Source: Dermatophagoides farinae (Eukaryota > Arthropoda > Arachnida > Sarcoptiformes > Pyroglyphidae). Taken from it: a stretch of DNA of 64,000 bases. This document shows, one piece after another, positions 1 through 12,543 of this stretch. The translations under genes and the position numbers were made by a program. Each line of letters opens with the position of its first letter. The first letter of the stretch is position 1. A model generated the notes under the pieces. The model made no database searches. It was not told the DNA's origin and saw only the letters and a list, made by a program, of their open reading frames with translations. The stretch is from NCBI RefSeq assembly GCF_024713945.1, contig NC_134678.1:2108001-2172000 (forward strand), read 5' to 3'.

Positions 1-3000
1 TTATTGTTTGTTTTGTCGGCAACTGAAATATCTAACCCTTAATGAAAGAAAAGTCAATTTTTGTTGTTGTTGTCAGAAAATTTCATTTATTTTTTTTTTT
101 TTTGCTCGAGCCCAAAATACAATGAAAATTGAAATCTCATTTTTTCCGTGTGTGGTAGTGTTTTTCATGTCTGTCCGTATTTCTTATCGGATATATTGAT
201 AGACTATTGTCGCTTTTTTGGAATGGATTGGATTGGATTTTAGAACGATCACACATCAAAATGGATTGCCAACAATCAACCATGGTATTTTTTTTTTACC
301 AAGATTTGGTGTTTCAGTTTCAATATAAATTGTGATATTTTGATTCTCATACAAGATTCTTGTAGATTATTTTCGTATGTTCCATATAATAATAATAATA
401 ATAATCTGATACAATCAAGCCATCAACCAAATAAATAAATAAAAAAAAACTTCAATTTATCATCATCATCTTGAAATTCATTCTTTCAATTTTTTTTTAT
501 TTCAAGTCTTTTGAATATATTATATGAGTAAATTTAGAAAATGAGAATGCTGTATATGAACCCATCTCGCCACATGCATTGAAATTGAATTGGACCAATT
601 TTTTTTCCTATTTTTTCTTGGATTCTGGTGTCAGTTTCATTCACTTTATGTTTATATATATATGGTACTGGAATTGAATGAGTATGAAACAGAATTCTAT
701 ATTTGATGTATGTTTTTTTTTTTTTAAACTTTATTTGATGTATGTGTGTGTGTGTATGAGGATATCAAGTTGACTGAATTTAAAATTGTAGTGAATTTTA
801 AATTTTTTTTTTCATTGTATACAATGAAAACTACTTTTTTCGAAGCGAATTCGTTCAGCCGTCACCCAAAATTATTGTTATTTCTTCGAACATTCACAAT
901 ATTTTTTTTCTGTATTCTAGAATTGTTTCTGTGTTTCAATATTCTCTCCATTTTTTTTGCTATTGTTGGTCTTTAATATTTAATATATCTCGAATCACTA
1001 TTTTTCTTGCTAGTTTCATTTTGATAATTAGGAAGTGAAACTTTGTTTTGTACAAAATTATTTTCATATCCACCATGAAATATTTTCTTTCCTTGATATT
1101 GGAATTCACATCATCATCATCATCATCATGGATGCTTCATCCATCAAAAAAAAGAAAACACTAGAAATCATTACTTATAATAACGTCTGTGTGTGTATGT
1201 TTGATCCTAATTCTGTTTTCAGCCTTTCTCCCAGAATATTCTTTAATTGACATTTAATATGTTCAATTATAACACTTTTTTTCTCCTGTTTTCTGGTACA
1301 ACAAGCTATTTTTATTTTAGATGTGATGGTAACATTCAAGCATTTGTGATTGTGAATGATTATGACAAAAAAAAGTTGGGAAAAAAAGTATAAATGAAAA
1401 CGAGATCAAGAGTTTTAGTTGGTTCTCCTACTCATCCTTTACTGTCCCCTTCCCCTTTCCCCCCCCCCCCGAAAAAAAACTGACCGAACGAAAATGTCAA
1501 AATCATTGCTAGATCCACAATAATGTGAATATATGTGTGTGGATCACAGAAAAATACAGGCCAATAATAAGCATCAGAAAAATAAAAACAAAAACAAAAA
1601 ACATCTGTCGCCTTTTCTGTCATCTATACTAATTCGTCGTTCATGAGTATTTGTCACTATTTGTTTCCTATCTCACTAGCTAATTTTCTATTGCTAAAGC
1701 TTTTTCTAGAAATCTGAATCAAAAAAAAAAAAAAAAAAAGTTTCATCCATCGAATCCCAACAAAAAAAAAGGCAGCCAGAAAATTTTTTTTCCTTTCTCT
1801 CGGTCATTTCTATACTCACATCTGCTCGATTGTCTTTTAATTGATTGTAACGCATTGGAAAATAAAGGTCAAATCAGTAGCCCAAAATAGTCAATATAGA
1901 AATCGATTCGGGTATATATCATGTGTATGTTACTTGAAAACCTTAACGTTCATTATTATGAGGATTGATTCCATAATTTTCTTGATTTGATTTTAATTAA
2001 TTGATTTTCATACAAATCTTATTCGATCAATTTGCGTTGTATTTCGTGTACAGTAGTCAATTTTATAGTAGCCTTTTTTGAATTATATTCATTCATATTT
2101 GAATGTTTGTGCAAGTCTTTTTTTTCAATTTTGCATGAATTTATCTAACAAAGAAACGTCTAAGAAGTAAAAAATTGTTTGTTCATGTTGTGTTGTTGTT
2201 GATTATGGCCGACCATGATATCCGATATATCATGAAATTTTATAAGATAAATTTTATTCACACAAACACACACACACAAGATAATGATGATTCATCGTTA
2301 ACTTTTCAAAATTTGTTGAAATTTTTTTTTTGTTCAAAATCTCGGCAAAGAAAGAAAATTTTCCGCCCTTTTTCACATTTTGTTAAAACCATACACACCG
2401 GCATCATTGGTTATGGTGGTGCAGAAAAAAAAACTTTGGTACAATTTTTCAGTTTTTAAATTTTATTCGTGAATAAAATTCTAATCTTTTTTCTTTTTGC
2501 TTGTTATTTTATTTAAAATCGCTTTTGCTTTTCCCGATGATCGAGCTCTTTCTATGATTCGGAAATGATGCAAATTTGAACAAAAAAAAAGTTTTCATCA
2601 TTTTTTATGTGTTATAATCTTATGCAGAAAAAAAATTTCATGTAGAAAAAAAACTATTGCTGTATTTAAATTAGAATTCAAATTTTTTTTTTTTGGCAAA
2701 TAAAAATAAAATTATAAATATGTGGCGTTCAATTCACTTTGATTCTGTTCAGACGCATTTAATCATCATTGAATAGTGGAAAAAATTTGTAATTTTTTGA
2801 TGAGAATATGAGAAAAATTTCCAGAAAGTTTCATTTTCGTCAATGTCCATCCATTTCGGTGATATCATCAATGAAATATCACCACTTTTTTTTGGATAAA
2901 CCAAAGAATGTTCTTCAGTTATTGATATTTTATAATGTTTTTTTTTCTCGAGAAAATAAAACAACATCATATTTATCTAATAGCCATTACAAACATTGTC

Positions 3001-6000
3001 CGAATTTGATAAAAACTTTTTATCAAATTAATTTAGATGAATAGAATCATATGAAATGCAAGTTTCTTTAGAATCTATTTATTTTCCTGTATGTTATTCA
3101 AGATAAACACAACCTAATTATGAGTATATCATTTGTGTTCAATTATGATCCATAAACATGTACATATTCGAATGAAATTACCGTACCGTTGGATAATTAT
3201 AATGATGATAATGATGATGATGATGATGTAGATTTACATCAACTTACTACCTAATAGAATAGAATATTTTTATTAGGTCATCCAAGGTTACCAAATGGAT
3301 TTTAGTTTTTTTGTTTTTGTTTTCCACTTCAATGTTTGCTGTCTGTATTTATTCTTATATACTTGTTTCATTGTATTAAAAAAAACCTATGTTTATTAGA
3401 ATTCTCTGGCGTCGCATTAAAATTCCTAGCAAGCTAAAAAAAGATAGATAAAACGAATATTACTCATAACAGCGTATGATTTAAGTATATCATGTGTTTT
3501 TTTTTCTATTCGCCTGAAACCATAACAACTTTTAGTTTCTATATATGGTTAAAGTTTTTTTTTCTGAAAATGATTTTTTCTTTTTTTGTTTAGTTTTCGA
3601 TTGCAGAATCAAAACAAAACAAAACAAAATTCTAGCATCTATGGATGGATAAATCAAATTATAATTTTTTTTTCTCATTTCATTTCGCTTTAAATTGAAA
3701 TTTATTAGCCATGTACTCTATGAATCTTTGAAGCTCTAATTTTTTTGATTTTTTTTTTTTGCTTTTGTTTTTGCTTTTAATACAAATAAATTTCATGTGC
3801 ATGGCGAAAATAATGTCCCTAATGGACATCATATGCTACATACACACACACCCAAATGTGTTACCTATATATATTCTTCATACACTTTTAATTCAGTGTT
3901 TAAAATACATTTGATTATGGGTAGTATATGTGTTTTTTTTCATTTTTTTTTCATTCTAATTTAATTTGATTTTTTTTCACTTCATCATCACCACCACTAT
4001 CATTATATTCACTTTCCGTATAATGAAACAAGAAATGAACATTTACATTAAACACACACACGCACACACACACTGTTTCTGTTTTTTGGATTAGCTAAAA
4101 TACAAAAAACAAGAAGTCAAGAAAATCCAAACTAACTAAACAGAATCAAATAACTGCAATTTATAGATGATGAACAAAGAGAAAAAGAAAACAAAAATGT
4201 ACACAAACATAGAAGCAGCAACAGAATTCCATTCAATTGAATACCAAAAATTTGATAGAAAATGTGTGCGTGTGTGTGTGTGGGTGTTGGAGAGAGAGAG
4301 AGATAGAAAAATCGGTAATTACCATTGCATTCCATTCAGTGTTGTCTTTAGTCGATACAGTTCATTGTCTAATCGACATATTAGGTCCCTTGTCACTATT
4401 TAACATTGACAACCACCATAGTTTGTAGGATTCCTTTTCCTTTCTTTCATTTGGACATTTTATTTTATTTTATTTCATTGCATCCGAGCAACAAACAAAT
4501 AGCAAAAAAAAAAACCAACAACCATTATGAAGAATTATGTGTGTATAACTATAAGCTGTTCAAAACAGAATGAAGCATGTTTTCGGGTATATCCGATATA
4601 CGAATGAATGAACCAAAACGTTTCTAGCTTCATTTGGTCAGTTTTTTTTCCTTTTTTTTTTATTCTTTCACGAGAAGATAGAAAATAAAAACCATAGAGA
4701 AATAGAATGGACAACGCCATACACATGTGTATTGAAAGTTTATCTAGTAATAGTTCAAGTTGTTTATGGTTATCCTGGCCCCATTGACATTCATCATTTG
4801 AAATAAATAATAATCGGCTTAACAATTAGTTTGATCTACCGATTGATAGATTTCTTTTTCTTCTCCCATATCGATGTTTTTTTTTGTTTTTCTTTTTCAT
4901 GTACATTTGTCGGTACAGCATTTAATTTAGAATATATCATGTACAGAATAGATATATCACGGTGAAGAGAAAAAAATTTTTTTTGCAATTACAACGATGA
5001 TATTAATAATAATAATAATAAATATTGCAATCAAACAGAAAAATAGACACGAAATAGAGAAAAAAAAACCTGAAAGTTTTCCTAATAATAATATCATGGA
5101 CAGCAATTAGTTGAAGGAAAAAAAATCTATCGAACAATGTAATAATGGTGGAATGAAAAGGATATGATGAAATTTTCGTTGTTGTTGTTGTTGTTATTAT
5201 TATTATTGCTGTAGATATAAAGATGAAAATAACAACAACAACAACAACAAGAACCATGATGAGTATAAATGAAGATGACAAAACTCTTAGGATTAATTGG
5301 TTCTTATTTATCTTCAATTTTTTTTCTCTCTTGTTCACCATTCATCTATTCGATTTTTTCTGGATCTAATTGTTGTTGTTTTTTCCAGAAGATGGGATGA
5401 GCCATGTAAAGTTTGTGTGTGTGTGTGTGTTCATGAGAAAAGAATCTTAACATTTTCTGATGGAATGACAACATCTTACAAGACAGAAAAAAATAGTGCA
5501 ACTTTTTCTTACAAGATTCATCACAGAATGTCATTGAACAATTGAATGTATGGAATGGCAAAAAAAAGGAAATGAATGATGAAAATCAATTGAATATTTA
5601 TTGATTTGAGGTATTCTTCTCCAATATATGTCCATAATTGAATAGATTTTTATGTTGGGCAATTTTTTTTTGTCGACCAGAATCTTGATTCCACCAGATT
5701 CATTTTTATTGGTTATTCAATAATTTTTTTTTGTTCTCTCTAAATTCTTTAATCAAATAAAAATAATGAGAATTATTCTATAGTAATATTTAGAAACTCA
5801 TCACGATGATGATGGTGATGATTATTATTATAAAATGAATGATGAGTGTATGAACAAACAATAAATACAACACATCCATAATAATAGCTTTCAAAGAATG
5901 AAAAGAAATTTTTCTTTTTATTCTGGAAATTCCAAAAAAAAAAAATTCTGTCTATTATATTATATATGTACATGACAGATGAATTATGATTGATTCGAAT

Positions 6001-8855
6001 AAAATTGATGATGATGATGACGTAATCATTATTGTTCCAAAGAAATTACAACAATTTATAAGAAGAAAAATAATTGGCTTCATTCATTCATCGGAAAAAC
6101 CTAAATTCTCTATTGAAAATTATTGTTTGAATGAAGAATTCTGAAGATTTAGATTCCGAAGATTTATTTATTCAACAACAAAAGTTTTTCTTTTCTCTCG
6201 AGATAATTATTGGATTTAGATAATAGAGAAAACTAAAATTAAAAGAATTCTGAACAATTGAACAATTGTTTCCATTTTCAAAAATGAATCTTTATGATGA
6301 TGATTGGTACAATAATCGATATATCGAAATACAAACACATTTTTGTACATAGAATTTATTTATAATTTATATATTTGAATCAATGAGATTCTTTTTTTCT
6401 TTATCATCATTATTGTCTTGTCTTGTTTTGTCTTGTTTTTTTTTGCTTTGTTTTATTTTTATTCCATCATTCACAAACAAAAAAAAACAAATACACATTT
6501 AATGGTAAAACATTGCTCGTATATATTATTATCAATGTTTCCGTTGTTGTCATTATTGACTTGTCACCGTCAATGTTTAATTCGTTCCATATATAAATGT
6601 ATGTTGACAAAGATGATTTTTTTTTGCTGGTTATTCTAGAAATAACAACGATGATGATGACAATCTTGTATTTTTCTCTGTTCTATCTATGTGATTGTTG
6701 TTGTTGTTGTTGCTGCTGCTATATTTTATCAAGAAGAAAAAGTTTTCTTTTCTGTATTCGAATTTATTTTGCATTTTCAATTCTTTAGCTAGGATTTTTG
6801 TTCCAGAAACAAAAGAGATTGCATGTTGCATTGCACGTTCATTATTGTGGCCAATCTACTGTGGATTTTTCATTGTTTATCTTTAGCTTGAACTTTTTGA
6901 TTCAGATTCGATGAAAAAAAAATTACGGAGCTAAAATAAAATAAAACCTAAATATGTGAATGACAACAAATTAGTTATTAGTCAAAATAGAAACCAATGA
7001 AAATAATAGGAAAAAATAACGAAAAAATAACGAAAAACAAAAAAAAGGACAAATATCCGTTGAAAAAGGAAATGGAAAACACCAATGAATGGTAACCACC
7101 ATCACTACTAAAAATAAAATGAGAAGAGAAAAAAAACAACAGTAAAAAACAACATCAACAACCAAAAAAGCTTTTATTCCAATTCTATACGTGCCTAGAG
7201 GAACTCATTGGCCATCATCATCATCGTATAAAAAGGATGCCGAATGTCAATCGGGATCATTAGATGTTTGTCTTGAGATCCAGAATCTCACTTTTTTCTT
7301 TCTCTCTCTCTTTATTTTTTTCTCAGCATTTATTCTTTTAGTTTGAAGATTCTTTTATTCTTGATTCACTATCCCAGATGATTGTACAATTTGATTCCTT
7401 TTTTTTATTCTACTGGGTCTTTGTTTTCTTCTTGTTTCTATCTATTAATATCTTTTTCAGTTTTTTGGTTCACCGTTTCATTTGGAGTCGGATTCTTAAT
7501 AATAATTTTGGTTTTTTTCTTTTACGAGAGCCATGAAGTGATGATGATGATGATGACAGAATCATAAGAAAATTCACTTTTCCCCTAATTTATTGTTCAC
7601 ACTCAGTCACAAAATCACGTTTCATTTCGATTTTTTTTACCGGTTCACAAACAAACACACACAGACACTCACAATTTTGTTATTGATTGGATTCATTTCA
7701 TTTCCATATCTATTCATATATCCATGTTTATTATTATTGCTTGTATGTGTTCCTTTTTCCTGTTTCCTTTTCATTTCTTTTTATTGAAAAATTTTTCATT
7801 TTTATCCCAGAAAATTTGATTATTTTTCTTCGAGAGATTGACTGATGTATGTGATCATGAATTGTTATTTCTATTAGATTCTTAGCTATTTTTTGTCCTT
7901 GGTCTATGATCTGAAGCCAATAATGCGTAATAGTGAATAATAAAACAGAGTTTAATTAGTTTCCTTAATGATTTTTTTTTCATCATCATCATTATTATTA
8001 TAAGTGTGTTGGCCACAAATCAATTACTTGCATACCGACATCTACACACACACACACATGCATTGGAACCCAATTGGGTTCGTTTTCATTATGAACAAAT
8101 TCAAATGGTTGACTGGCCTTGATTAGTTTGACTAACTGAATGTGAATTGATTCTAAATAGAATTCTTTCAGGAATTTTATTCTAACTCTTTTGTTCTACT
8201 AGAAATTTTTTTTCCTTCATCAAAAAAAACTAGTGAATCGAACACACACACACACACACACACGAAACGAGTATAAATATACGATTCATTAATGTTTGTT
8301 ATAGTGGAAACCCTTTTTGGTTCTTTTTTTTCCATTCAATGATCGACCCATAAACGATGGCGACAATGATGATGATGATGATGATGATCATGAGAAACGA
8401 AAATGTTCATCGCCTCATTTCATACCATGTATGTTATTTATATTGATGTTTTCGAGTGGGTGTGTGTGTGTATGTGTGTCTTTGTTTACTTCCAACATTT
8501 TTAATACGTTTCATCAATTTGATGTTGTTGATTCTGTGTTGTTGGATTTTTTGCTTATATTGTTGTTGTTTTTTTTTGTTGTTTTGTTGTTGAAATTGTG
8601 TTTGTTCTTCAATCTTGAACACTTCTCTTTTTTTACTATAGTGAATACTTATGTTAATTATTTTAATTTAACCCAGTGTTGTGTATATTGAAACATTCCA
8701 TCCAAAGCTAGTGTTTAGCTATTCTCTCTCTCTCTTTCTTTCTTTAAAAGAGATCTTTAGATCAATTTTCAATATCAACACACTACTATGTGGATTTTTT
8801 TGCAGTCAATTCTTTGTGAATAACATGACAAAGAATTCAACATTCAACATTATAT
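1..8855. other. Gene-poor AT-rich region with simple repeats
   Basis: No reading frame here looks like a conserved protein; the open frames translate to F/L/I/S/H/T runs from poly-T, CA/GT and GATG repeats. I see homopolymer A/T tracts of 8-18 bases, short GATG and CAT arrays, CA/GT microsatellites (for example near 4050-4075, 4263-4283 and 8243-8262), and one unusual C-rich tract at 1446-1470, listed separately. No splice-bounded exon could be supported. Because the Kekkon-like gene further right has a splice acceptor just before its leader, part of this region may be upstream intron or promoter, but that is inference. Confidence 0.6.
1446..1470 (-). other. G-quadruplex-capable tract (C-rich on plus strand)
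   Basis: The plus strand has C4, TT, C4, TTT and C12 in succession, so the minus strand reads G12-AAA-G4-AA-G4. The G12 run can supply two tracts, giving the four G-tracts with short loops of a classic quadruplex motif; the C strand could form an i-motif. It is the longest G/C homopolymer I saw in this A/T-dominated window. Folding and function are inferred only. Confidence 0.5.
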
Positions 8856-9098
8856 TGTAGCAAAACATGCTCAAAAGAAAAACAAACGATCGCTGATCAA
8901 CAAAATGAAAACTTTATTTCATATAATTTATTAATACGATGTCTTTACCGATATAAATCATAAACATAATAAATAAGAAAAATCAATACAGCATAAAAAT
9001 AAACGACGAAGAAGAAACTCTATTCATCTTCATCACGGTCAATACTCAATTTCTTGTTAGTTAATTATCGCCACCTATCGACCGATATTTTTTCAACA
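8856..9098 (-). repeat. 3' LTR of the BEL/Pao-like element
   Basis: This 243-bp repeat is the downstream LTR because the element runs right to left. It matches 12987-13229 base for base on reading. On the minus strand it contains two AATAAA signals (plus-strand TTTATT at 8913-8918 and 8927-8932), so the transcript can end here. The large internal ORF runs into it and stops at 9061-9063, so the last dozen or so residues of the polyprotein are LTR-encoded. Confidence 0.92.
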
Positions 9099-12000
9099 TT
9101 CCTCCCCCGTTTTTTGGCGATTTCCAAGATAGCCAATTATCAATATTCACAGACACGGGCTTGGTTCTCCATTGACGACATCTGTCATTCATTGACTTAA
9201 TTCGAAACATTATTTTTGTCATTAACATTGGAATTCGATTGCTCATCTCCTCATTGATACTTCGCTTCCACGGATCTGGGGGCACATCAATTTGTTGAAG
9301 CCATTCGTTATAACATTTTCTTTCCAGGTCGATATCGGTTACTTTCGATTTGATAGTATACAGACGTACAGCCACAGGACACTGAAATTGGTTGATATTG
9401 CGTTCAGAACGTTTTACATTGTTCGTCACATTGGAATACAATATAAGATGTTTAGGTCGAATCATTCCTTCAATCGATTTGGCTCTAATAGCTCCATATG
9501 ATAATGCGATTAATTCACCAATAACAATTTTTCGTTGGATTAAGTTTGATTTTTCATAAATTAGCGACATTATTTCGTCATCCGATACGTTTACGGCAAT
9601 TCCAATCGTAACAAACGGGCTAGACGATATTCTAAATGGCCGACGGATAAAACGATAGCACATCGAATTGTCTTCTAGATTCAACCACAAAAACTGTACG
9701 TAATCCCGATGTTCCTTGTTGATTTCGATATTATGAAAAACAGATTGTATACCATTGATTATACCGATTGGTTTCATGCAAAACTTCAATAATGGTCGAA
9801 CGATATCCCACAATATGATTTCTTTAAAAATCGCTTTATTCCATGGTTGTTTTTCATCATCTCGACTAATCACAAAATGCGGTATACGATAGCTGATGTT
9901 CGGTGCTATTTTCGTCGGTTCGATTACTTCTTTTGTTTCCATATCATTCATCATTGAGCGATACTGTTTTCGCCGGTCAACGTTCATTTGCATCAACATA
10001 TGATTCATCACTTCTTTAATTTCATTGACATTTGGATCGATTTTTTCGTTGATAATAAACGGTACTTTGATTGAATATTGTTTGCTCGAATCGTCGTATT
10101 TAACATCTTCAGTTTTACAATAGTTTGTCATAACTTTATTCATAATCAGTTTGGATTCTTTATCGACATTGTGTTCTGGACCAATTTCGTTACCGATGTT
10201 CTTGCATGATGACAATACTCCGTTCAAATTTCTTGACAATCCAAACACTGTCCAACCTAATGTTGTTCGTTTGGCCACGAGATCGATCGATAATCGTTTT
10301 TCATCTTCCAACTGTATCTTGTTGATGTTGTCCAGACCAATCAAAATATCTACCATCTTTGGTTCATCATAAAACGGAATATTTTGTTGTCGTATCAATA
10401 ATTGTTGTTCATGATTTACACAATCGAATCGTAATGTATTTATTTTATCGTTGATGCGGAATTTCAAATGTTCGTTGCTTCCATCACAGATTGGGATCGA
10501 TAATGAAACTACTTTACTTCCGGTAATAGTAGGCGTTGATTGACTTAGCGTTTCCATACAAATCGGTTCAACTTCATCGGTTCGCAATTTCCATAATTCG
10601 GCTAATCGTCGTGAAATGAATGATGATCCTGATCCATCGTCGAACAACACTCTTACGTTACGTCCGTTAATCGTAGCCATCGTTGTCTTGTATAGACTCG
10701 TGCTGTTTTGTGTCAACAAATTGTTTGTTACGGATTGTTTCGATGATTGATTCACATTTGACGCCGATGATTCAGCAATTTGTTTCGGTACTGTTTGATC
10801 ATTACTAGCATTATTCGTTGATTCAATTTCGTTTGTCGTGGTTGGTGGAAATGATTTGGGTTTCAAATCGTTGCACAAATACGTTATATGATTCTTGTTA
10901 CAGATGTCACATTTGAATCGTCGATCACAATCTTTACTGTTATGTCGGAAACCACCACACCTGAAACACATTCGTTTATCGATAGCAATTTGTCGTCGTT
11001 CTTGTATCGTCAATGGACAATTCTCTGTTTTATGATTACCGTCGGCGAACATGCACGTGTTTGTCGATGTAGTCATCATTACATTATTCGTCGTTCGATT
11101 TGCAACCATGCTTGGTCGATTAGTCGATTTTACATTCAGATCACTGGACGCGATCTGCGATATAGCCGTTCGTTCTCGATCGAGGCCTGTTTTAAAGTAC
11201 TGTAAGATTTGCTCCAGTGTGATAGCACGTTTATCGCCGATATGCATGAAATGTGCTCGATCGATTTTCTGTAGTAGCACGCCCACTAACGATCTCTCTT
11301 CTGAAGCGAGATTTGCGCTTGATAATGTATTTCTTATCAGTATGGTAACTTCCACTAATGCCTCCCAGTCTCGTTCTGATGGTCGCAATGATAAGAACGG
11401 CGCCTTCCGAAGTCGGTCCACTAGCGCGGGAATTATCCGATTGGGACTGGCATAATGTTCGTCGAGTTCAGCCATTATTGAAACCATTGTGCATGTATTT
11501 GGATTAAAGCACTCGATGATGTAGCGATCTTTGTGCGGCAGCAAATCAATGATTTCCATGATTCTATTAGCATTTCCTCTGATTTGTGGATTGTCGACGA
11601 CGTAATGTTGAATCGTTTTCCGAAAAGTATGATATGCTAAAGGATCACCGTTGAATTTTTCAAGCTTCTTCGCGGCCACTTTGGCTCCGCCCGACCAGTT
11701 CATCTGATATTGATTATAATCCCACCAATAAGCTTGATCGTTGTAATAATAATATTGACCGTTATAATAATATGGAACGTTTGGATGTCGATAACTGTTA
11801 TACGATGATGACGATGGTTGAGGATTATTTACGTACGGTGCATTCGGCTGCTGTTGTTTTTGATTATCGTTCGATGTTGATTGTTGCTGTTGTTCACTTT
11901 CGCTATTCGATGTCGATTGCTTTTGATGATGATAAATCGTATACAACGGTTGATTGTTTTCGTTACTTGACGTCGATGGTTGTGGCATTAATATTGGTGT

Positions 12001-12543
12001 TGCATCAGGTGGCGTGACATCGATAGTATCGTATGATTGATTGTTTTGGGTAGCGCCCTCTCGTGATGGATTCGTTTCGATTGTTTTCGTTCGATTTTTC
12101 GTTACATTCAACTCGTGGAATCGATTGACGACTTTGATTACATGATCCGCGATACATGGATATTGTTCAGCGATTCGGCTGATTTCGTTACATTTATCTT
12201 CGGTTAATTGTCGTTCAAATTTCGTTAAATCATTCCTTTCGGAATTTCGTTCGATAACATCCATACTTTGTGCGTATTTAAACGCTAAATCCACCATCGA
12301 TTTCATTTCATCAAACGGTTTCTCTTCTTCGGATGTGAACTTTCCATCCTCGATAATCAACTTACTATATTTGTAGTATTCATCGTATAATACTTTTCCC
12401 GTTTTGATTGCAGCCTTTACTCCTTGGTGAAATATCGATATATTGTTTATACGTATCCGTTTAACCAGATCCTTTACTTCGTTCCTCAGCATTTCCGGAT
12501 TTATATCGTCACCGTATTCGGTACCCGCCCTCGTAAGAACCAT
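9061..12543 (-). CDS. Gag-protease-reduced pol polyprotein of BEL/Pao-like element
   Basis: A single uninterrupted frame of 1160 residues from an ATG at 12543. Residues 1-160 are a charged helical N-terminus, and about 165-285 are Q/N/S/Y-rich. About 290-460 resemble the Gag region of BEL/Pao elements. Zinc knuckles follow at C526-C529-H534-C539 (CX2CX4HX4C) and C545-C548-H552-C557, with a partial one at 497-509. A retropepsin-like segment (LFDDGSGSSFI, near 633-643) and a second conserved stretch (DILIGLDNI, near 732) form the protease. Pol begins near 880 but is cut down: the first palm Asp position near 931 is not Asp, no YxDD box is present, the RNase H-like stretch near 1003-1066 has Asn where the SDS acidic residue is expected (1038), and no integrase HHCC or DDE region is visible. 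Normal BEL Gag-Pol proteins are considerably longer. The deletions keep the frame. The gene is richer in CpG codons than its surroundings. Confidence 0.88.
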   Translation of the reverse strand: MVLTRAGTEYGDDINPEMLRNEVKDLVKRIRINNISIFHQGVKAAIKTGKVLYDEYYKYSKLIIEDGKFTSEEEKPFDEMKSMVDLAFKYAQSMDVIERNSERNDLTKFERQLTEDKCNEISRIAEQYPCIADHVIKVVNRFHELNVTKNRTKTIETNPSREGATQNNQSYDTIDVTPPDATPILMPQPSTSSNENNQPLYTIYHHQKQSTSNSESEQQQQSTSNDNQKQQQPNAPYVNNPQPSSSSYNSYRHPNVPYYYNGQYYYYNDQAYWWDYNQYQMNWSGGAKVAAKKLEKFNGDPLAYHTFRKTIQHYVVDNPQIRGNANRIMEIIDLLPHKDRYIIECFNPNTCTMVSIMAELDEHYASPNRIIPALVDRLRKAPFLSLRPSERDWEALVEVTILIRNTLSSANLASEERSLVGVLLQKIDRAHFMHIGDKRAITLEQILQYFKTGLDRERTAISQIASSDLNVKSTNRPSMVANRTTNNVMMTTSTNTCMFADGNHKTENCPLTIQERRQIAIDKRMCFRCGGFRHNSKDCDRRFKCDICNKNHITYLCNDLKPKSFPPTTTNEIESTNNASNDQTVPKQIAESSASNVNQSSKQSVTNNLLTQNSTSLYKTTMATINGRNVRVLFDDGSGSSFISRRLAELWKLRTDEVEPICMETLSQSTPTITGSKVVSLSIPICDGSNEHLKFRINDKINTLRFDCVNHEQQLLIRQQNIPFYDEPKMVDILIGLDNINKIQLEDEKRLSIDLVAKRTTLGWTVFGLSRNLNGVLSSCKNIGNEIGPEHNVDKESKLIMNKVMTNYCKTEDVKYDDSSKQYSIKVPFIINEKIDPNVNEIKEVMNHMLMQMNVDRRKQYRSMMNDMETKEVIEPTKIAPNISYRIPHFVISRDDEKQPWNKAIFKEIILWDIVRPLLKFCMKPIGIINGIQSVFHNIEINKEHRDYVQFLWLNLEDNSMCYRFIRRPFRISSSPFVTIGIAVNVSDDEIMSLIYEKSNLIQRKIVIGELIALSYGAIRAKSIEGMIRPKHLILYSNVTNNVKRSERNINQFQCPVAVRLYTIKSKVTDIDLERKCYNEWLQQIDVPPDPWKRSINEEMSNRIPMLMTKIMFRIKSMNDRCRQWRTKPVSVNIDNWLSWKSPKNGGGMLKKYRSIGGDN
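9099..9115 (-). other. Polypurine tract of the BEL/Pao-like element
   Basis: Immediately inside the 3' LTR the minus strand reads AAAAAACGGGGGAGGAAT, a typical polypurine plus-strand primer. It lies within the 1160-codon frame, where it encodes the Gly-rich tail before the LTR-encoded residues. The position next to the TGTTG LTR start is exactly where a PPT should be. Confidence 0.8.

Noticed and set aside
7220..7240. GTATAAAAAGG as a TATA box
   Set aside because: A/T-rich matches are expected by chance here, and no coding exon or other promoter signal follows.
9292..12017. Plus-strand open frames of 69-134 codons under the retroelement
   Set aside because: They are opposite-strand shadows of the 1160-codon Gag-protease frame and show no domain of their own.
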